From assembly GCA_043798715.1 (NCBI GenBank), contig JAZDOK010000106.1, positions 1 to 64,000 of the forward strand: 64,000 bases of DNA, in the 5' to 3' direction. Source of the stretch: JAZDOK01 sp043798715. GTDB lineage: Bacteria; Vulcanimicrobiota; JAZDOK01. Below are positions 27,008-35,493 of the stretch, piece by piece; the stretch's first letter is position 1; each line of letters opens with the position of its first letter. The notes below the pieces were generated by a model, which saw only the letters and a list, made by a program, of their open reading frames with translations, was not told where the DNA came from and ran no database searches. The position numbers and the translations under genes are program-made.

Positions 27008-28435
27008 ATGGGCGCAGGCAAGGTGGTCCAGGTTATCGGATCGGTGGTGGATGTAGAATTTCCACCCAATGAGCTTCCCAATCTCTTCAACGCGATAAAA
27101 ATCCAACGCGAGATGATGGCCGAAGGCGAATCAGCCGAGCTTTGGCTTGAGGTTGAAGGAGAGCTGGGAAACAACCGGGTGCGCTGCCTGGCCCTTGGAG
27201 TGACGGACGGATTGAGGCGCGGGATGGAGGCGGTGGACACCGGCTCCCCCATAATGATACCGGTAGGGAAGAACACCCTGGGGCGCATCTTCAACGTCCT
27301 TGGTCAGCCCATAGACCACCCGGTGGATTGGAAGCCGGAAAAGTTCTATCCGATGCACCGGCCGCCCCCTCCCTTCGAGGAGCAGGAGCCGACGACCAGC
27401 ATCTTTGAAACCGGAATAAAGGTGATAGATCTTCTGGCTCCCTATTCAAAGGGCGGTAAGACCGGCCTCTTCGGCGGCGCCGGAGTCGGAAAAACCGTTC
27501 TCATCCAGGAAATGATTCGTAACATCGCCACCGAACACTCCGGCTACTCCGTCTTTGCGGGCGTCGGGGAGCGGACACGCGAGGGCAACGACCTCTGGCT
27601 TGAGATGAAGCATTCCGGGGTGATCGACAAGACGGCCCTCGTATTCGGCCAGATGGACGAACCCCCCGGTGTTCGCTTCAGGGTGGGACTTACGGGCATC
27701 ACCATGGCCGAGTATTTCCGGGATGAGGAGGGACAGAATGTTCTCCTCTTCATAGATAATATCTTCCGATTCGTGCTGGCGGGCTCGGAGGTCTCAGCCC
27801 TGCTTGGGCGAATGCCCTCGGCGGTGGGCTATCAGCCAACGCTCTCGACCGAGATGGGCCTCCTCGAAGAACGGATCACCTCCACCCGGAAGGGCTCCAT
27901 TACGGCGGTGCAGGCGATCTATGTTCCTGCCGACGACATCACCGATCCGGCGGTGGCCACCACCTTCACCCATCTCGATGCCACCACGGTCCTCGACCGC
28001 TCCATCATGGAGCAGGGAATCTATCCGGCAGTGGATCCGCTGGCCTCCACCTCCCGCATTCTTGAGCCCCGGTTTGTAGGGGACGAGCACTACGCGGTGG
28101 CCCGGAAAACCCAGGAGGTCCTCCAGCGCTACAAGGACCTCCAGGAGATCATCGCCATCCTCGGGGTTGAGGAACTCTCCGATGAAGACCGGATGATAGT
28201 GGGCCGGGCCAGGAGGATTCAGCGTTTCTTCTCCCAGCCGTTCTTCGTGGCCGAGACGTTCACCGGGCGGCCCGGCAAGTACGTCCCCTTATCACAGACA
28301 ATCAAGGGCTTCCGGGAACTGGCTGACGGCCGCCTGGATCACCTTCCGGAGCAGGCCTTCTACATGGCCGGAAACCTCGACGAGGTGCTGGCCCAGGCCG
28401 AGAAAATGGGAGCGGAGGTGGGTTCCCGCACATGA
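27008..28435 (+). CDS. atpD: F1Fo ATP synthase subunit beta
   Basis: 475-residue catalytic subunit. P-loop GGAGVGKT at residues 156-163, a GERTREGNDLW stretch with the catalytic glutamate, and the LSTEMGLLEERITSTRKGSI region. The ATG at 27008 has AAGGAGG upstream; a longer frame opening at 26957 starts inside the inverted repeat and is rejected. It ends in an ATGA overlap with atpC. Confidence 0.98.
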   Translation: MGAGKVVQVIGSVVDVEFPPNELPNLFNAIKIQREMMAEGESAELWLEVEGELGNNRVRCLALGVTDGLRRGMEAVDTGSPIMIPVGKNTLGRIFNVLGQPIDHPVDWKPEKFYPMHRPPPPFEEQEPTTSIFETGIKVIDLLAPYSKGGKTGLFGGAGVGKTVLIQEMIRNIATEHSGYSVFAGVGERTREGNDLWLEMKHSGVIDKTALVFGQMDEPPGVRFRVGLTGITMAEYFRDEEGQNVLLFIDNIFRFVLAGSEVSALLGRMPSAVGYQPTLSTEMGLLEERITSTRKGSITAVQAIYVPADDITDPAVATTFTHLDATTVLDRSIMEQGIYPAVDPLASTSRILEPRFVGDEHYAVARKTQEVLQRYKDLQEIIAILGVEELSDEDRMIVGRARRIQRFFSQPFFVAETFTGRPGKYVPLSQTIKGFRELADGRLDHLPEQAFYMAGNLDEVLAQAEKMGAEVGSRT

Positions 28436-28731
28436 AGGAGCGCAAGGGCCTCTACCTGGAACTGATGACGCCACAGGAGATCGCCTTCAAGGGAAGCGCC
28501 GAATATATCCAGCTTCCGGGCTATGAGGGGGAAGTCGGCATCCTCCAGGGGCATGCGCCCCTGCTGTCGCTTCTGCTCCCAGGCAAGATTCTCATTCGGG
28601 CAAAGGGAAAAGAAATCTTACTGGTTACCGGCGAAGGTTTCGTGCAAGTCTTAAACAACATGGTCAGCGTATTGGTGACCTCTGCCGTCCGTCCGGAAGG
28701 TACTGATATCGGGGAAAAAGAGCAGCCATAA
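28432..28731 (+). CDS. atpC: F1Fo ATP synthase subunit epsilon, short form
   Basis: 99 residues containing only the N-terminal beta-sandwich: LYLELMTPQEIAFKG, a LPGYEGEVGILQGHAPLL loop, and LLVTGEGFVQVLNNMVSVL. The usual 40-50-residue helical C-terminal domain, which in many bacteria extends to inhibit ATP hydrolysis, is missing. The stop is genuine and murA follows with its own ribosome site, so this is not a visible frameshift. Regulation by the epsilon helix is therefore not expected. Confidence 0.92.
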   Translation: MKERKGLYLELMTPQEIAFKGSAEYIQLPGYEGEVGILQGHAPLLSLLLPGKILIRAKGKEILLVTGEGFVQVLNNMVSVLVTSAVRPEGTDIGEKEQP

Positions 28732-28754
28732 AGTAATAGTTGGAGGAATATATT

Positions 28755-30026
28755 TTGGGAAAACTGCTTATAAACGGCGGGCACCGGCTTCATGGTATGA
28801 TGAAAGCCAGCGGCGCCAAGAACGCCGCACTGCCGGTGATGGCCGCCTGTCTATTGACGTCAGGGGATGTTCACCTGAAAAAAATTCCAAGCATTTCGGA
28901 TGTCTGGGTCATGAAGGAACTTCTGGAGGCCCTGGGAGCTTCTGTTGATTTCGACGGCGCGGGCTCGATGCGGATCAACGCCAGGGACGTGCATACCACC
29001 AGGACTCCCCACGATCTGGTGAAGCGCATCCATGCCTCGTTCGATGTGACCGGGCCTCTCCTGGCCAGGTTTCACCGGGCGGAAGTATCTCTTCCCGGCG
29101 GCTGCGTCCTCGGCTCCCGCCAGGTGGACCTTCATACCCGGGGATTCATGGCTCTGGGAGCCAAAATAGATCTCGGTTATGGTTTTTACAGGGTAGAGGC
29201 CAAGGAGCTGAAGGGCACCCGCATCTATTTCGACAAATCCAGCGTGGGCGCGACCAAGAACACCCTGATGGCGGCCTGCCTGGCGCATGGAAAGACCATT
29301 ATCGAGAACGCCGCCAGAGAGCCGGAGGTGGTGGATCTGGCCAACTTCCTTTGCGCCATGGGTGCCAGAATTTCCGGCATCGGGACTACGGACATTGTGA
29401 TCGATGGCGTGAAATCGCTTCATTCTCCGGCGGGCGAATACGAGATCATCTCCGACCGGATCGAGGCGGGAACCTTTCTGCTGGCGGCGGCCATCACCGG
29501 CGGCGATCTCCGCATCGAGGACATCTCCCCCTCCTTCCTTGATTCGGTAATCGAACAACTGAGGCGGGCCGGTCAGGAAATTGAGGCCGGCGAGCGCCAC
29601 ATCCACTTTCGCGGGATTCGCCCCATCCTGGGGGTGGACGTGACCACCATGCCCTTCCCCGGCTTCCCGACGGATCTCCAGCCTCCCATCGGCGCCGTGT
29701 TGACAACAGCGGAGGGAACAAGTATCATCAAGGAGACCATCTTCGACAGCCGCTATGCCTACGTGGATGAGATGCGGCGGATGGGAGCCGACATCAAAAA
29801 GATAGACGAACGCACAATCCTCATCCAGGGAGTAAGGCAGCTCACCGGAGCGCCGGTTAACGGCATGGACATCAGGGCGGGAGCGGCCCTGGTCCTGGCG
29901 GGCCTGGTCGCCGACGGGCAAACGGAGGTCGGCGGGCTTAAATACATTGATCGGGGTTACGAAAATATATCTGATAAACTCAACGCGCTGGGAGCTGATA
30001 TCCGGCGGATCGAGAACAAGGAGTGA
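28755..30026 (+). CDS. murA: UDP-N-acetylglucosamine 1-carboxyvinyltransferase
   Basis: First committed step of peptidoglycan synthesis: transfers enolpyruvate from PEP to UDP-GlcNAc. I place the start at TTG 28755 (GGAGG 8 nt upstream; an earlier in-frame TTG overlaps that site), giving 423 residues. Visible: GAKNAALPVMAA (Lys22, Asn23), TGPLLARFHRAEVSLPGGC with the PEP-site Cys117, which implies fosfomycin sensitivity of this enzyme, and PTDLQPPIGAVL. It directly follows atpC, continuing the operon. Confidence 0.95.
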   Translation: MGKLLINGGHRLHGMMKASGAKNAALPVMAACLLTSGDVHLKKIPSISDVWVMKELLEALGASVDFDGAGSMRINARDVHTTRTPHDLVKRIHASFDVTGPLLARFHRAEVSLPGGCVLGSRQVDLHTRGFMALGAKIDLGYGFYRVEAKELKGTRIYFDKSSVGATKNTLMAACLAHGKTIIENAAREPEVVDLANFLCAMGARISGIGTTDIVIDGVKSLHSPAGEYEIISDRIEAGTFLLAAAITGGDLRIEDISPSFLDSVIEQLRRAGQEIEAGERHIHFRGIRPILGVDVTTMPFPGFPTDLQPPIGAVLTTAEGTSIIKETIFDSRYAYVDEMRRMGADIKKIDERTILIQGVRQLTGAPVNGMDIRAGAALVLAGLVADGQTEVGGLKYIDRGYENISDKLNALGADIRRIENKE

Positions 30027-31001
30027 ATGTTCATGCACATCGGAATTGACCTGGGAACGGCCAGCGTCCTGGTTTACCTTAAGGGGAAGGGAATTGTCCT
30101 TCGGGAGCCGTCAGTGGTGGCCATAGACAAGAACGACGACAAGATTCTGGCGGTGGGTGAGCAGGCGCGTCTCATGCTGGGCAAGACGCCGGCCAACATC
30201 GTGGCCATCCGGCCCCTCCGCGACGGCGTCATCGCCGACTACGAGGTCACCGAGGCCATGCTGAAATATTTCATCAACCGCGTCTGCGGCAAGAGACGCC
30301 TCTTCCGTCCCTCGGTCATGATCTGCGTCCCCGCGGAAGTCACCAGCGTCGAGAAGCGGGCGGTGGTGGAAGCGGCCATTTCCGCCGGCGCCAAGAGAGC
30401 CTTTCTCATCGAGGAGCCCATGGCGGCGGCCATCGGGGCGGGCCTCTCCGTGGATGAGGCCGGCGGCAACATGGTAGTGGACATCGGCGGGGGCACCTCG
30501 GACGTGGCGGTCATTTCCCTGGGAGGCATCGTGGTCAGTGAATCCATCCGGGTAGCCGGCAACAAGATGGACGAGGCCATAGTCCGCTACATACGAAAAA
30601 CTTACAACCTTATGATCGGAGAGCGGACCGCCGAGGAAATCAAAATCAAAATCGGCTCCGCCTATCCCCAGGATGAGCCCCTGAGCATGGAAATTCGCGG
30701 CCGGGATCTGATAAACGGCCTTCCGAAGACACTAATCATCAACTCGGAGGAGATAAGGGGAGCCATGGAGGAGCCTCTCCTGGCGATAGTTGACGCCGTC
30801 AAGGCGGTTTTGGAAAAAACACCGCCCGAGCTGGCCGCCGACATCATCGATCGCGGGATTGTTATGACCGGCGGCGGAGCACTTCTGCGCGGACTGGATA
30901 TGCTTCTCAGCAAGGCCACCGGCATGTCCGTCCGCCTGGCCGATGACCCCATTTCCTGCGTCGCCATCGGCACGGGGAAGGCGGAAATTTACAAGTTGTA
31001 A
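30027..31001 (+). CDS. mreB: MreB-like actin homologue, rod-shape determination
   Basis: 324-residue actin-fold ATPase organising cell-wall elongation at the inner membrane. Motifs: IGIDLGTASVLVYLKG (phosphate 1), MVVDIGGGTSDVAVISLGG (phosphate 2) and GIVMTGGGALLRGLD (adenosine). It begins on the base after murA. mreC and mreD are not downstream; gspC-like and gspG follow instead, while mrdA (PBP2) lies on the opposite strand just beyond. Confidence 0.95.
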   Translation: MFMHIGIDLGTASVLVYLKGKGIVLREPSVVAIDKNDDKILAVGEQARLMLGKTPANIVAIRPLRDGVIADYEVTEAMLKYFINRVCGKRRLFRPSVMICVPAEVTSVEKRAVVEAAISAGAKRAFLIEEPMAAAIGAGLSVDEAGGNMVVDIGGGTSDVAVISLGGIVVSESIRVAGNKMDEAIVRYIRKTYNLMIGERTAEEIKIKIGSAYPQDEPLSMEIRGRDLINGLPKTLIINSEEIRGAMEEPLLAIVDAVKAVLEKTPPELAADIIDRGIVMTGGGALLRGLDMLLSKATGMSVRLADDPISCVAIGTGKAEIYKL

Positions 31002-31084
31002 TGAAAACTTCGCCTGTCTGAACAGGAGGACTTTTTTCCGGGGCGTAGAAATCGCACGCTCAGGATCTTTTGGGGAGTGGACGA

Positions 31085-32002
31085 ATGGCCGGTTTGACCC
31101 TTGATGATGCAAGAAAATCTCCGTGGTACGCCGCGACAATGCTTGCGGCTCTTTGTCTTTCCGCCTTTATCCTGGGCCAGAGCCTCTCCTTCATAATCGC
31201 GCTCTTTCTTCAAACGCCTCCGCGTCTTCACCTTACGCGCTCGGAAGCTCCAAAAGAAGTCGTCGAAAGGCCCGTCTCCGAGATCATTGCCAACACGAAA
31301 ATACTCTTTTCCCAGCAGGCGGCACCCGCCGCCAGCACAGCGCCCGGAGAAAAAGCTGCAAACGCCACCTCCAACTCCGCTCTCGAAAGCCTCCTGGAAG
31401 GGGCCGGGGGAGACTCGGCGATGGCGCTCCTGGGAACGATTATCAGTCCCGCGGTCTCGCTGGCCTTCATCAGCGCCGCCGACAAGATCTATTCCGTACA
31501 CCAGGGAGAAAAAGTCGGCCGTTTTACCGCCATAAAAATAGTGAAGGACATGGTACTCCTGGTCAGCCTGGAAAAAAAGATCACCCTCAGGATGGATTTT
31601 ACCGGGGATGGATCCGGAACTCTGGTGGAGACGCAGGGGGGGACAGTCGGAAGCGCTGTTGCCACTCCGGAGCAGCAGCAGAACATTAAAAAGTCCCTGA
31701 GCCGGAAAGATTTCACGGCCATCGCGGACAACCCGGACCAGATAGCCAAGGATATCCTTTTCACCCCGATTGCCAGGGACGGCAAGCCCTACGGCATCCA
31801 GATCAGCATGCTCGGTCCCGGAAGTTTTTTCAAAAACCTGGATCTCTTGCCGGGGGACATCCTGACCAAGGTCAACGACAAGGAACTTAAGACTCCGGAG
31901 GATGCCTTTCTAGCCTACCAGATGATGCGGAATGAGGACAACGTGAATTTTACGGTCGAGCGGAATGGGAATAATATCCAGCTCAACCTGCAATTCAAGT
32001 AA
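31085..32002 (+). CDS. gspC: type II secretion GspC-like inner-membrane protein
   Basis: 305 residues: a single N-terminal TM helix (AATMLAALCLSAFILGQSL), a linker, a GspC-type homology region (LLGTIISPAVSLAFISA, SVHQGEKVG) and a C-terminal PDZ domain (PGSFFKNLDLLPGDILTKVN). In type II secretion GspC bridges the inner-membrane platform and the secretin. The ATG at 31085 has GGGGAGTGG upstream. Only gspG is adjacent; other gsp genes are outside the window. Confidence 0.83.
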   Translation: MAGLTLDDARKSPWYAATMLAALCLSAFILGQSLSFIIALFLQTPPRLHLTRSEAPKEVVERPVSEIIANTKILFSQQAAPAASTAPGEKAANATSNSALESLLEGAGGDSAMALLGTIISPAVSLAFISAADKIYSVHQGEKVGRFTAIKIVKDMVLLVSLEKKITLRMDFTGDGSGTLVETQGGTVGSAVATPEQQQNIKKSLSRKDFTAIADNPDQIAKDILFTPIARDGKPYGIQISMLGPGSFFKNLDLLPGDILTKVNDKELKTPEDAFLAYQMMRNEDNVNFTVERNGNNIQLNLQFK

Positions 32003-32028
32003 CATCGGAAATACTAAGGAGGCTTTAC

Positions 32029-32451
32029 ATGCGCAGGTCACGCAGAAATACCGGGTTCACCCTTATTGAGATCATTATCGTCGTAACCATCCTGGCCATC
32101 CTGGCGGGGCTCATTATTCCCCGTTACGTCGGGAGAGTCGAAGAGGCCAGAAAAGTCAAGGCTGTCATCCAGATTAGAGAAATGATGAAAGCTCTCGAAC
32201 TCTACCGCCTGGACAACGGCAAGTACCCCTCCACGGAGCAGGGTCTCCAGGCGCTGGCCGAGCAACCCACGTCCGAGCCTCTGCCGCTCAAGTGGCGGCA
32301 GTACATGGACAAGATTCCCAAGGACCCTTGGGGCAACGACTACATCTACCTGTGCCCGGGAACTCACGGAGCCCTGGATATTATCTCCATCGGCCCGGAC
32401 GGCAAAGAGGGAGAGGACGATATCATGTCCTGGGATCTTCCCGAGAACTAA
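32029..32451 (+). CDS. gspG: type II secretion major pseudopilin
   Basis: 140 residues with a prepilin-peptidase site RNTG|FTLIEIIIVVTILAIL (cleavage after Gly, Glu at +5). The globular part has KALELYRLDNGKYPSTEQGL, DPWGNDYIYLCPG and the C-terminal calcium-binding loop region SIGPDGKEGEDDIMSW. Assembles the pseudopilus that pushes folded proteins through the secretin. Precedes a 340-bp region holding a 6S RNA on the other strand. Confidence 0.97.
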   Translation: MRRSRRNTGFTLIEIIIVVTILAILAGLIIPRYVGRVEEARKVKAVIQIREMMKALELYRLDNGKYPSTEQGLQALAEQPTSEPLPLKWRQYMDKIPKDPWGNDYIYLCPGTHGALDIISIGPDGKEGEDDIMSWDLPEN

Positions 32452-32547
32452 ATCTGAAGTCCGCCTGCAAACTGCCTTAATTTCAAAACCGCGCAACCTG
32501 AAGAGTTAGTTTTAATGAGAAGATGCGCCTGGTGCTGCAAGGTATAA

Positions 32548-32739
32548 TAAAAGGAACTTCCCCGCAATGCCGTGTGCCCCCGGTATTTGAACCTGCTTGC
32601 GCAGGTGGGCGCCTCCAGCCGGTACTAGGATTCCCCATTACGAGGCCTTCACATGACCGGCTAAGATCGGCTCCCAAGGTATCGGTGTTGGCTCAATACC
32701 TGGTGAGAACATCACGAGTCACTGCAGGGAAATCCCCTT
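32548..32739 (-). ncRNA. ssrS: 6S RNA (ssrS)
   Basis: The 340-bp gap between gspG and mrdA folds, on the minus strand, as a 6S RNA. The closing stem pairs TTCCC (32731-32727) with GGGAA (32562-32558), with bulges, extending to CGTG/CACG. Inner stems pair GGTATT (32700-32695) with AATACC (32587-32582) and CCGATAC (32685-32679) with GTACCGG (32625-32619). The 5' side of the open bubble reads TTGAGCC, like the template site of proteobacterial 6S, and the 3' side holds ACCTGC-GCAA-GCAGGT, a GNRA-capped hairpin. A TTTTATT run closes the 3' end. 6S mimics an open promoter to hold sigma70 polymerase. Confidence 0.75.
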
Positions 32740-32745
32740 GATTTG

Positions 32746-32774
32746 AGGATAACATAATTCCCCCTAAAATGCAA
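32746..32774 (-). promoter_or_regulatory. candidate sigma70 promoter of the 6S RNA
   Basis: On the minus strand TTGCAT (32774-32769) and TATCCT (32751-32746) are separated by 17 bp, and an A seven nucleotides downstream (32739) fits the 6S 5' end. Each hexamer matches consensus only partly (3 and 4 of 6). Confidence 0.4.
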
Positions 32775-32792
32775 CAGAACTTGCCAAGCAGG

Positions 32793-34625
32793 TTACTTTG
32801 TTCTGAGATACGCCTCTATGACGCTCCGGGCGATAGGGGCCGCCCATTGGCCGCCAAAACCACCGGACTGCTCCAGAAAGACACATACAACGATCTCAGG
32901 CCTCTCAAAAGGTGCAAAAGAGACGAACCACGCGTGGTTCCTGCCGAAAGGATTTTCCGGACAAGGCAGATTTTCAGCCGTCCCGGTCTTTCCCGATATT
33001 TCAACCAGAGGCGAATTGGCTGAACTTGCCGTCCCGTAAAGTACCGCGCCCCGCATTCCCCTCTTGATCGCTCTGAAATTTTCAGGAGAGACGGCGACTC
33101 TTCCCTTAATAAGACTTTTAAAGCTCTTGAGAACCTTCCCCCCGGGCTCTTCCACCTTTAAAAGCAGGGTGGGCTGATAAACAGAGCCGCCGTTGGCGAC
33201 GGCAGATGTCACCACGGCCAGTTGCATCGGGGTGACTCCTAGAAATCCCTGGCCGATCGAGAGATTGACGGTATCACCGGGGTACCAGTCCTCACCGTAA
33301 GCCGCCTTTTTCCATTTTTCGTCCGGCAAAAGTCCCGGCGATTCCCCGGGCAGATCGATCCCCGTCAGCATCCCGAGCCCGAAGGAAGAGGCATATCGCT
33401 TCAGGGTCTCAATTCCGAGGGAGTGCCCCAGCCGGTAAAACACGACGTCACATGAGAGCGCAATGGCATCGTTAAAGTTGATGGAGCCGTGGCCGCCCCT
33501 CACAAAACAGTTAAACGGCTCCTTTCCGAGATAGAAAACCCCCGGGCAGTAAAATACACTATCCGGACGGCAGATTTTTTCCTGCAGGGCCGCCGAACCG
33601 GTGATCATTTTGAACGTGGAACCGCAGGGAAAAGAGCAGGAAATGACCCTGTTCAACAGGGGATGGAGCCTGTCGGAGATAAGAGTCCGGTATTGTTTTG
33701 AGGAAATTCCTCTCGCAAATAAATTAGGATCAAAAAAAGGATAGTTGGCCAGGGCCAGGACCTGACCGCTTGAGGGGTCCAGAGCCACCACGGATCCGGC
33801 GCACGGCTGGCCGTTTTTCCTGGAAATCATGCGGACGGTCTTCTCAAGACAGGCCTCCGCCACGCGCTGGACGTCCCTGTCCAGCGTCAGGTATACGTCG
33901 TTCCCCGGAGTGGAATTTTCCTCGGTCAGAACCTTGGTTACTTTCCCTCCAACGTCAACCTGGAAGAGTCTCTTTCCGGGTTTTCCTCTCATCTGCAGAT
34001 CGTACTGCCGCTCAATTCCCTCCTTGCCGATAAGGTCCCCGATCCGGTAACCCTCGCTTGAACGGGTCTTCAATTCTCCCTGCGTTATCTCTCCAACATA
34101 CCCGAGAACATGGGCTCCAAAAGCGGTCTCCACGTATTTTCTCAGGGGATAAGCTGAAAGATATACCCCGGGAAGGTCCGATAAAATCTCAGATATGCGG
34201 GCGACGGCTCCCGGATCGAGGTGCTCCATGACAGGGATCGGCTCGTAGGAGCTCTGGGCGAATTCACGAAGAACTCTCTTGAGCTTGATCGGGTCTATGT
34301 TGAGAACCGAAGACAGGGCATGTACAAGGCGGGTGAGGTTTTCAACCTGTCCGGGCAGTACCTCTACCTGAAAGGAGGGGCTGTTCCTGACAAGTATTTT
34401 CCCGTTACGGTCAAAAATATTGCCCCGGGGCGCCGGGAGTAAGAGCTCCCGGGTCATGTTCAATTCAGCCTGTTTCTGATAATAGTCGCCTTTTGTAATC
34501 TGCAGGTAAAAGAGCCTCCCGGCCAGGAAAAGGAAAAGAAGGATGACAATAATTCTAAGGCACAGGGCTTTTCTTGGCGATCCGCCGGAATTAAGTTCAG
34601 GACAGATCGACATTTTCTCTGTCAT
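32793..34625 (-). CDS. mrdA: penicillin-binding protein 2 (elongasome transpeptidase)
   Basis: Class B PBP that cross-links peptidoglycan during rod elongation, partner of MreB encoded just across on the other strand. One N-terminal TM helix (IIVILLFLFLAGRLFYL), a RGNIFDRNGKIL motif of the pedestal domain, then the transpeptidase motifs: CGSTFK with the active serine near residue 336, SCD near 391 and KTGTAE near the end. I chose the ATG at 34625 (10 bp after panB, GAGCGGA upstream) over one at 34649 that overlaps panB. Confidence 0.93.
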   Translation of the reverse strand: MTEKMSICPELNSGGSPRKALCLRIIVILLFLFLAGRLFYLQITKGDYYQKQAELNMTRELLLPAPRGNIFDRNGKILVRNSPSFQVEVLPGQVENLTRLVHALSSVLNIDPIKLKRVLREFAQSSYEPIPVMEHLDPGAVARISEILSDLPGVYLSAYPLRKYVETAFGAHVLGYVGEITQGELKTRSSEGYRIGDLIGKEGIERQYDLQMRGKPGKRLFQVDVGGKVTKVLTEENSTPGNDVYLTLDRDVQRVAEACLEKTVRMISRKNGQPCAGSVVALDPSSGQVLALANYPFFDPNLFARGISSKQYRTLISDRLHPLLNRVISCSFPCGSTFKMITGSAALQEKICRPDSVFYCPGVFYLGKEPFNCFVRGGHGSINFNDAIALSCDVVFYRLGHSLGIETLKRYASSFGLGMLTGIDLPGESPGLLPDEKWKKAAYGEDWYPGDTVNLSIGQGFLGVTPMQLAVVTSAVANGGSVYQPTLLLKVEEPGGKVLKSFKSLIKGRVAVSPENFRAIKRGMRGAVLYGTASSANSPLVEISGKTGTAENLPCPENPFGRNHAWFVSFAPFERPEIVVCVFLEQSGGFGGQWAAPIARSVIEAYLRTK

Positions 34626-34635
34626 GGAATCCGCT

Positions 34636-35493
34636 CTATGATCTTTCATTCAGTAAATTTTCGATTTCCCGTGCGACCTGCTCATCCATGGTGAAACTCT
34701 GAGGGCCGCCGGGGAACAAGCCTTCTTCCACCTCGCTCCTGTATCGCTGAAAAGCCTCTTTTACAAGAGGATTGAGGTCGGCGAACTTTTTGGTATGCCG
34801 CGGGGTGAATCCGGAGAACATCCCCAGCATGTCGTGAGATACCAGAACCTGGCCGTCGCAGGAGGGACCCGCACCGATCCCGATGGTGGGGATTAAGAGC
34901 CGATCCGTTATTATTCCGGCAAGGTTCCCGGGAATGCATTCCAGCACTATGCTGAAAACCCCGGTCTGTTCGAGAGCCGAGGCCTCCTTCACGATCCTTA
35001 CCGCCTCTTCCCTGGTTTTTCCCTGCACCCGGTATCCGCCCAGCAAACTTATGGATTGCGGCGTCAGACCGATATGCCCCATGACCGGGATGCCGGCCCG
35101 AACCACGGCGGCTATCTGATCCAGAGCCACAAGGCCTCCCTCGATTTTCACCCCGTCGGCCCCTCCCTCCTTTATCATGCGGCCTGCATTGCGAACGGCC
35201 TCCTCGTTGCCTGCCTGATAGGACATGAAGGGCATATCGGCGATGACCATGGCCTGCCTGGTCGCCCGGGAGACTGCCTTTATATGCGGCAGCATCTCAT
35301 CCATCGTCACCGGCAGGGTGTTTTCATATCCGAGGAGCACCATTCCCATAGAATCCCCGATCAGTAAAATATCTATTCCGGCCTCGTCCATAAGCCGGGC
35401 CATGGGATAATCGTATGCGGTGAGTACGGATATTTTCTTTTTTTCTTTTTTCTTCTTCAAAAGGCTCGGGATCGTGACCTTATGTATATCCAT
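34636..35493 (-). CDS. panB: 3-methyl-2-oxobutanoate hydroxymethyltransferase
   Basis: First enzyme of pantothenate/CoA synthesis; adds a hydroxymethyl group from 5,10-methylene-THF to 2-oxoisovalerate to form ketopantoate. 285 residues. Motifs: SVLTAYDYPMARLMDEAG, IGDSMGMVLLGYENT, DMPFMSYQ, KIEGG, GHIGLTPQSI and LECIPGNLA with the catalytic Glu region. It follows directly on the DUF2520 gene (TGA then ATG), hinting at a shared pathway. Confidence 0.96.
   Translation of the reverse strand: MDIHKVTIPSLLKKKKEKKKISVLTAYDYPMARLMDEAGIDILLIGDSMGMVLLGYENTLPVTMDEMLPHIKAVSRATRQAMVIADMPFMSYQAGNEEAVRNAGRMIKEGGADGVKIEGGLVALDQIAAVVRAGIPVMGHIGLTPQSISLLGGYRVQGKTREEAVRIVKEASALEQTGVFSIVLECIPGNLAGIITDRLLIPTIGIGAGPSCDGQVLVSHDMLGMFSGFTPRHTKKFADLNPLVKEAFQRYRSEVEEGLFPGGPQSFTMDEQVAREIENLLNERS

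Noticed and set aside
28860..30038. A 392-codon open frame on the minus strand across murA
   Set aside because: It lies wholly opposite murA, has no recognisable domain and is explained by murA codon usage.
32543..32548. TATAAT on the plus strand as a promoter for a plus-strand RNA
   Set aside because: No -35 at 16-18 bp. On the minus strand these bases form the U-run at the 6S 3' end, and the GNRA loop and bubble asymmetry favour the minus strand.
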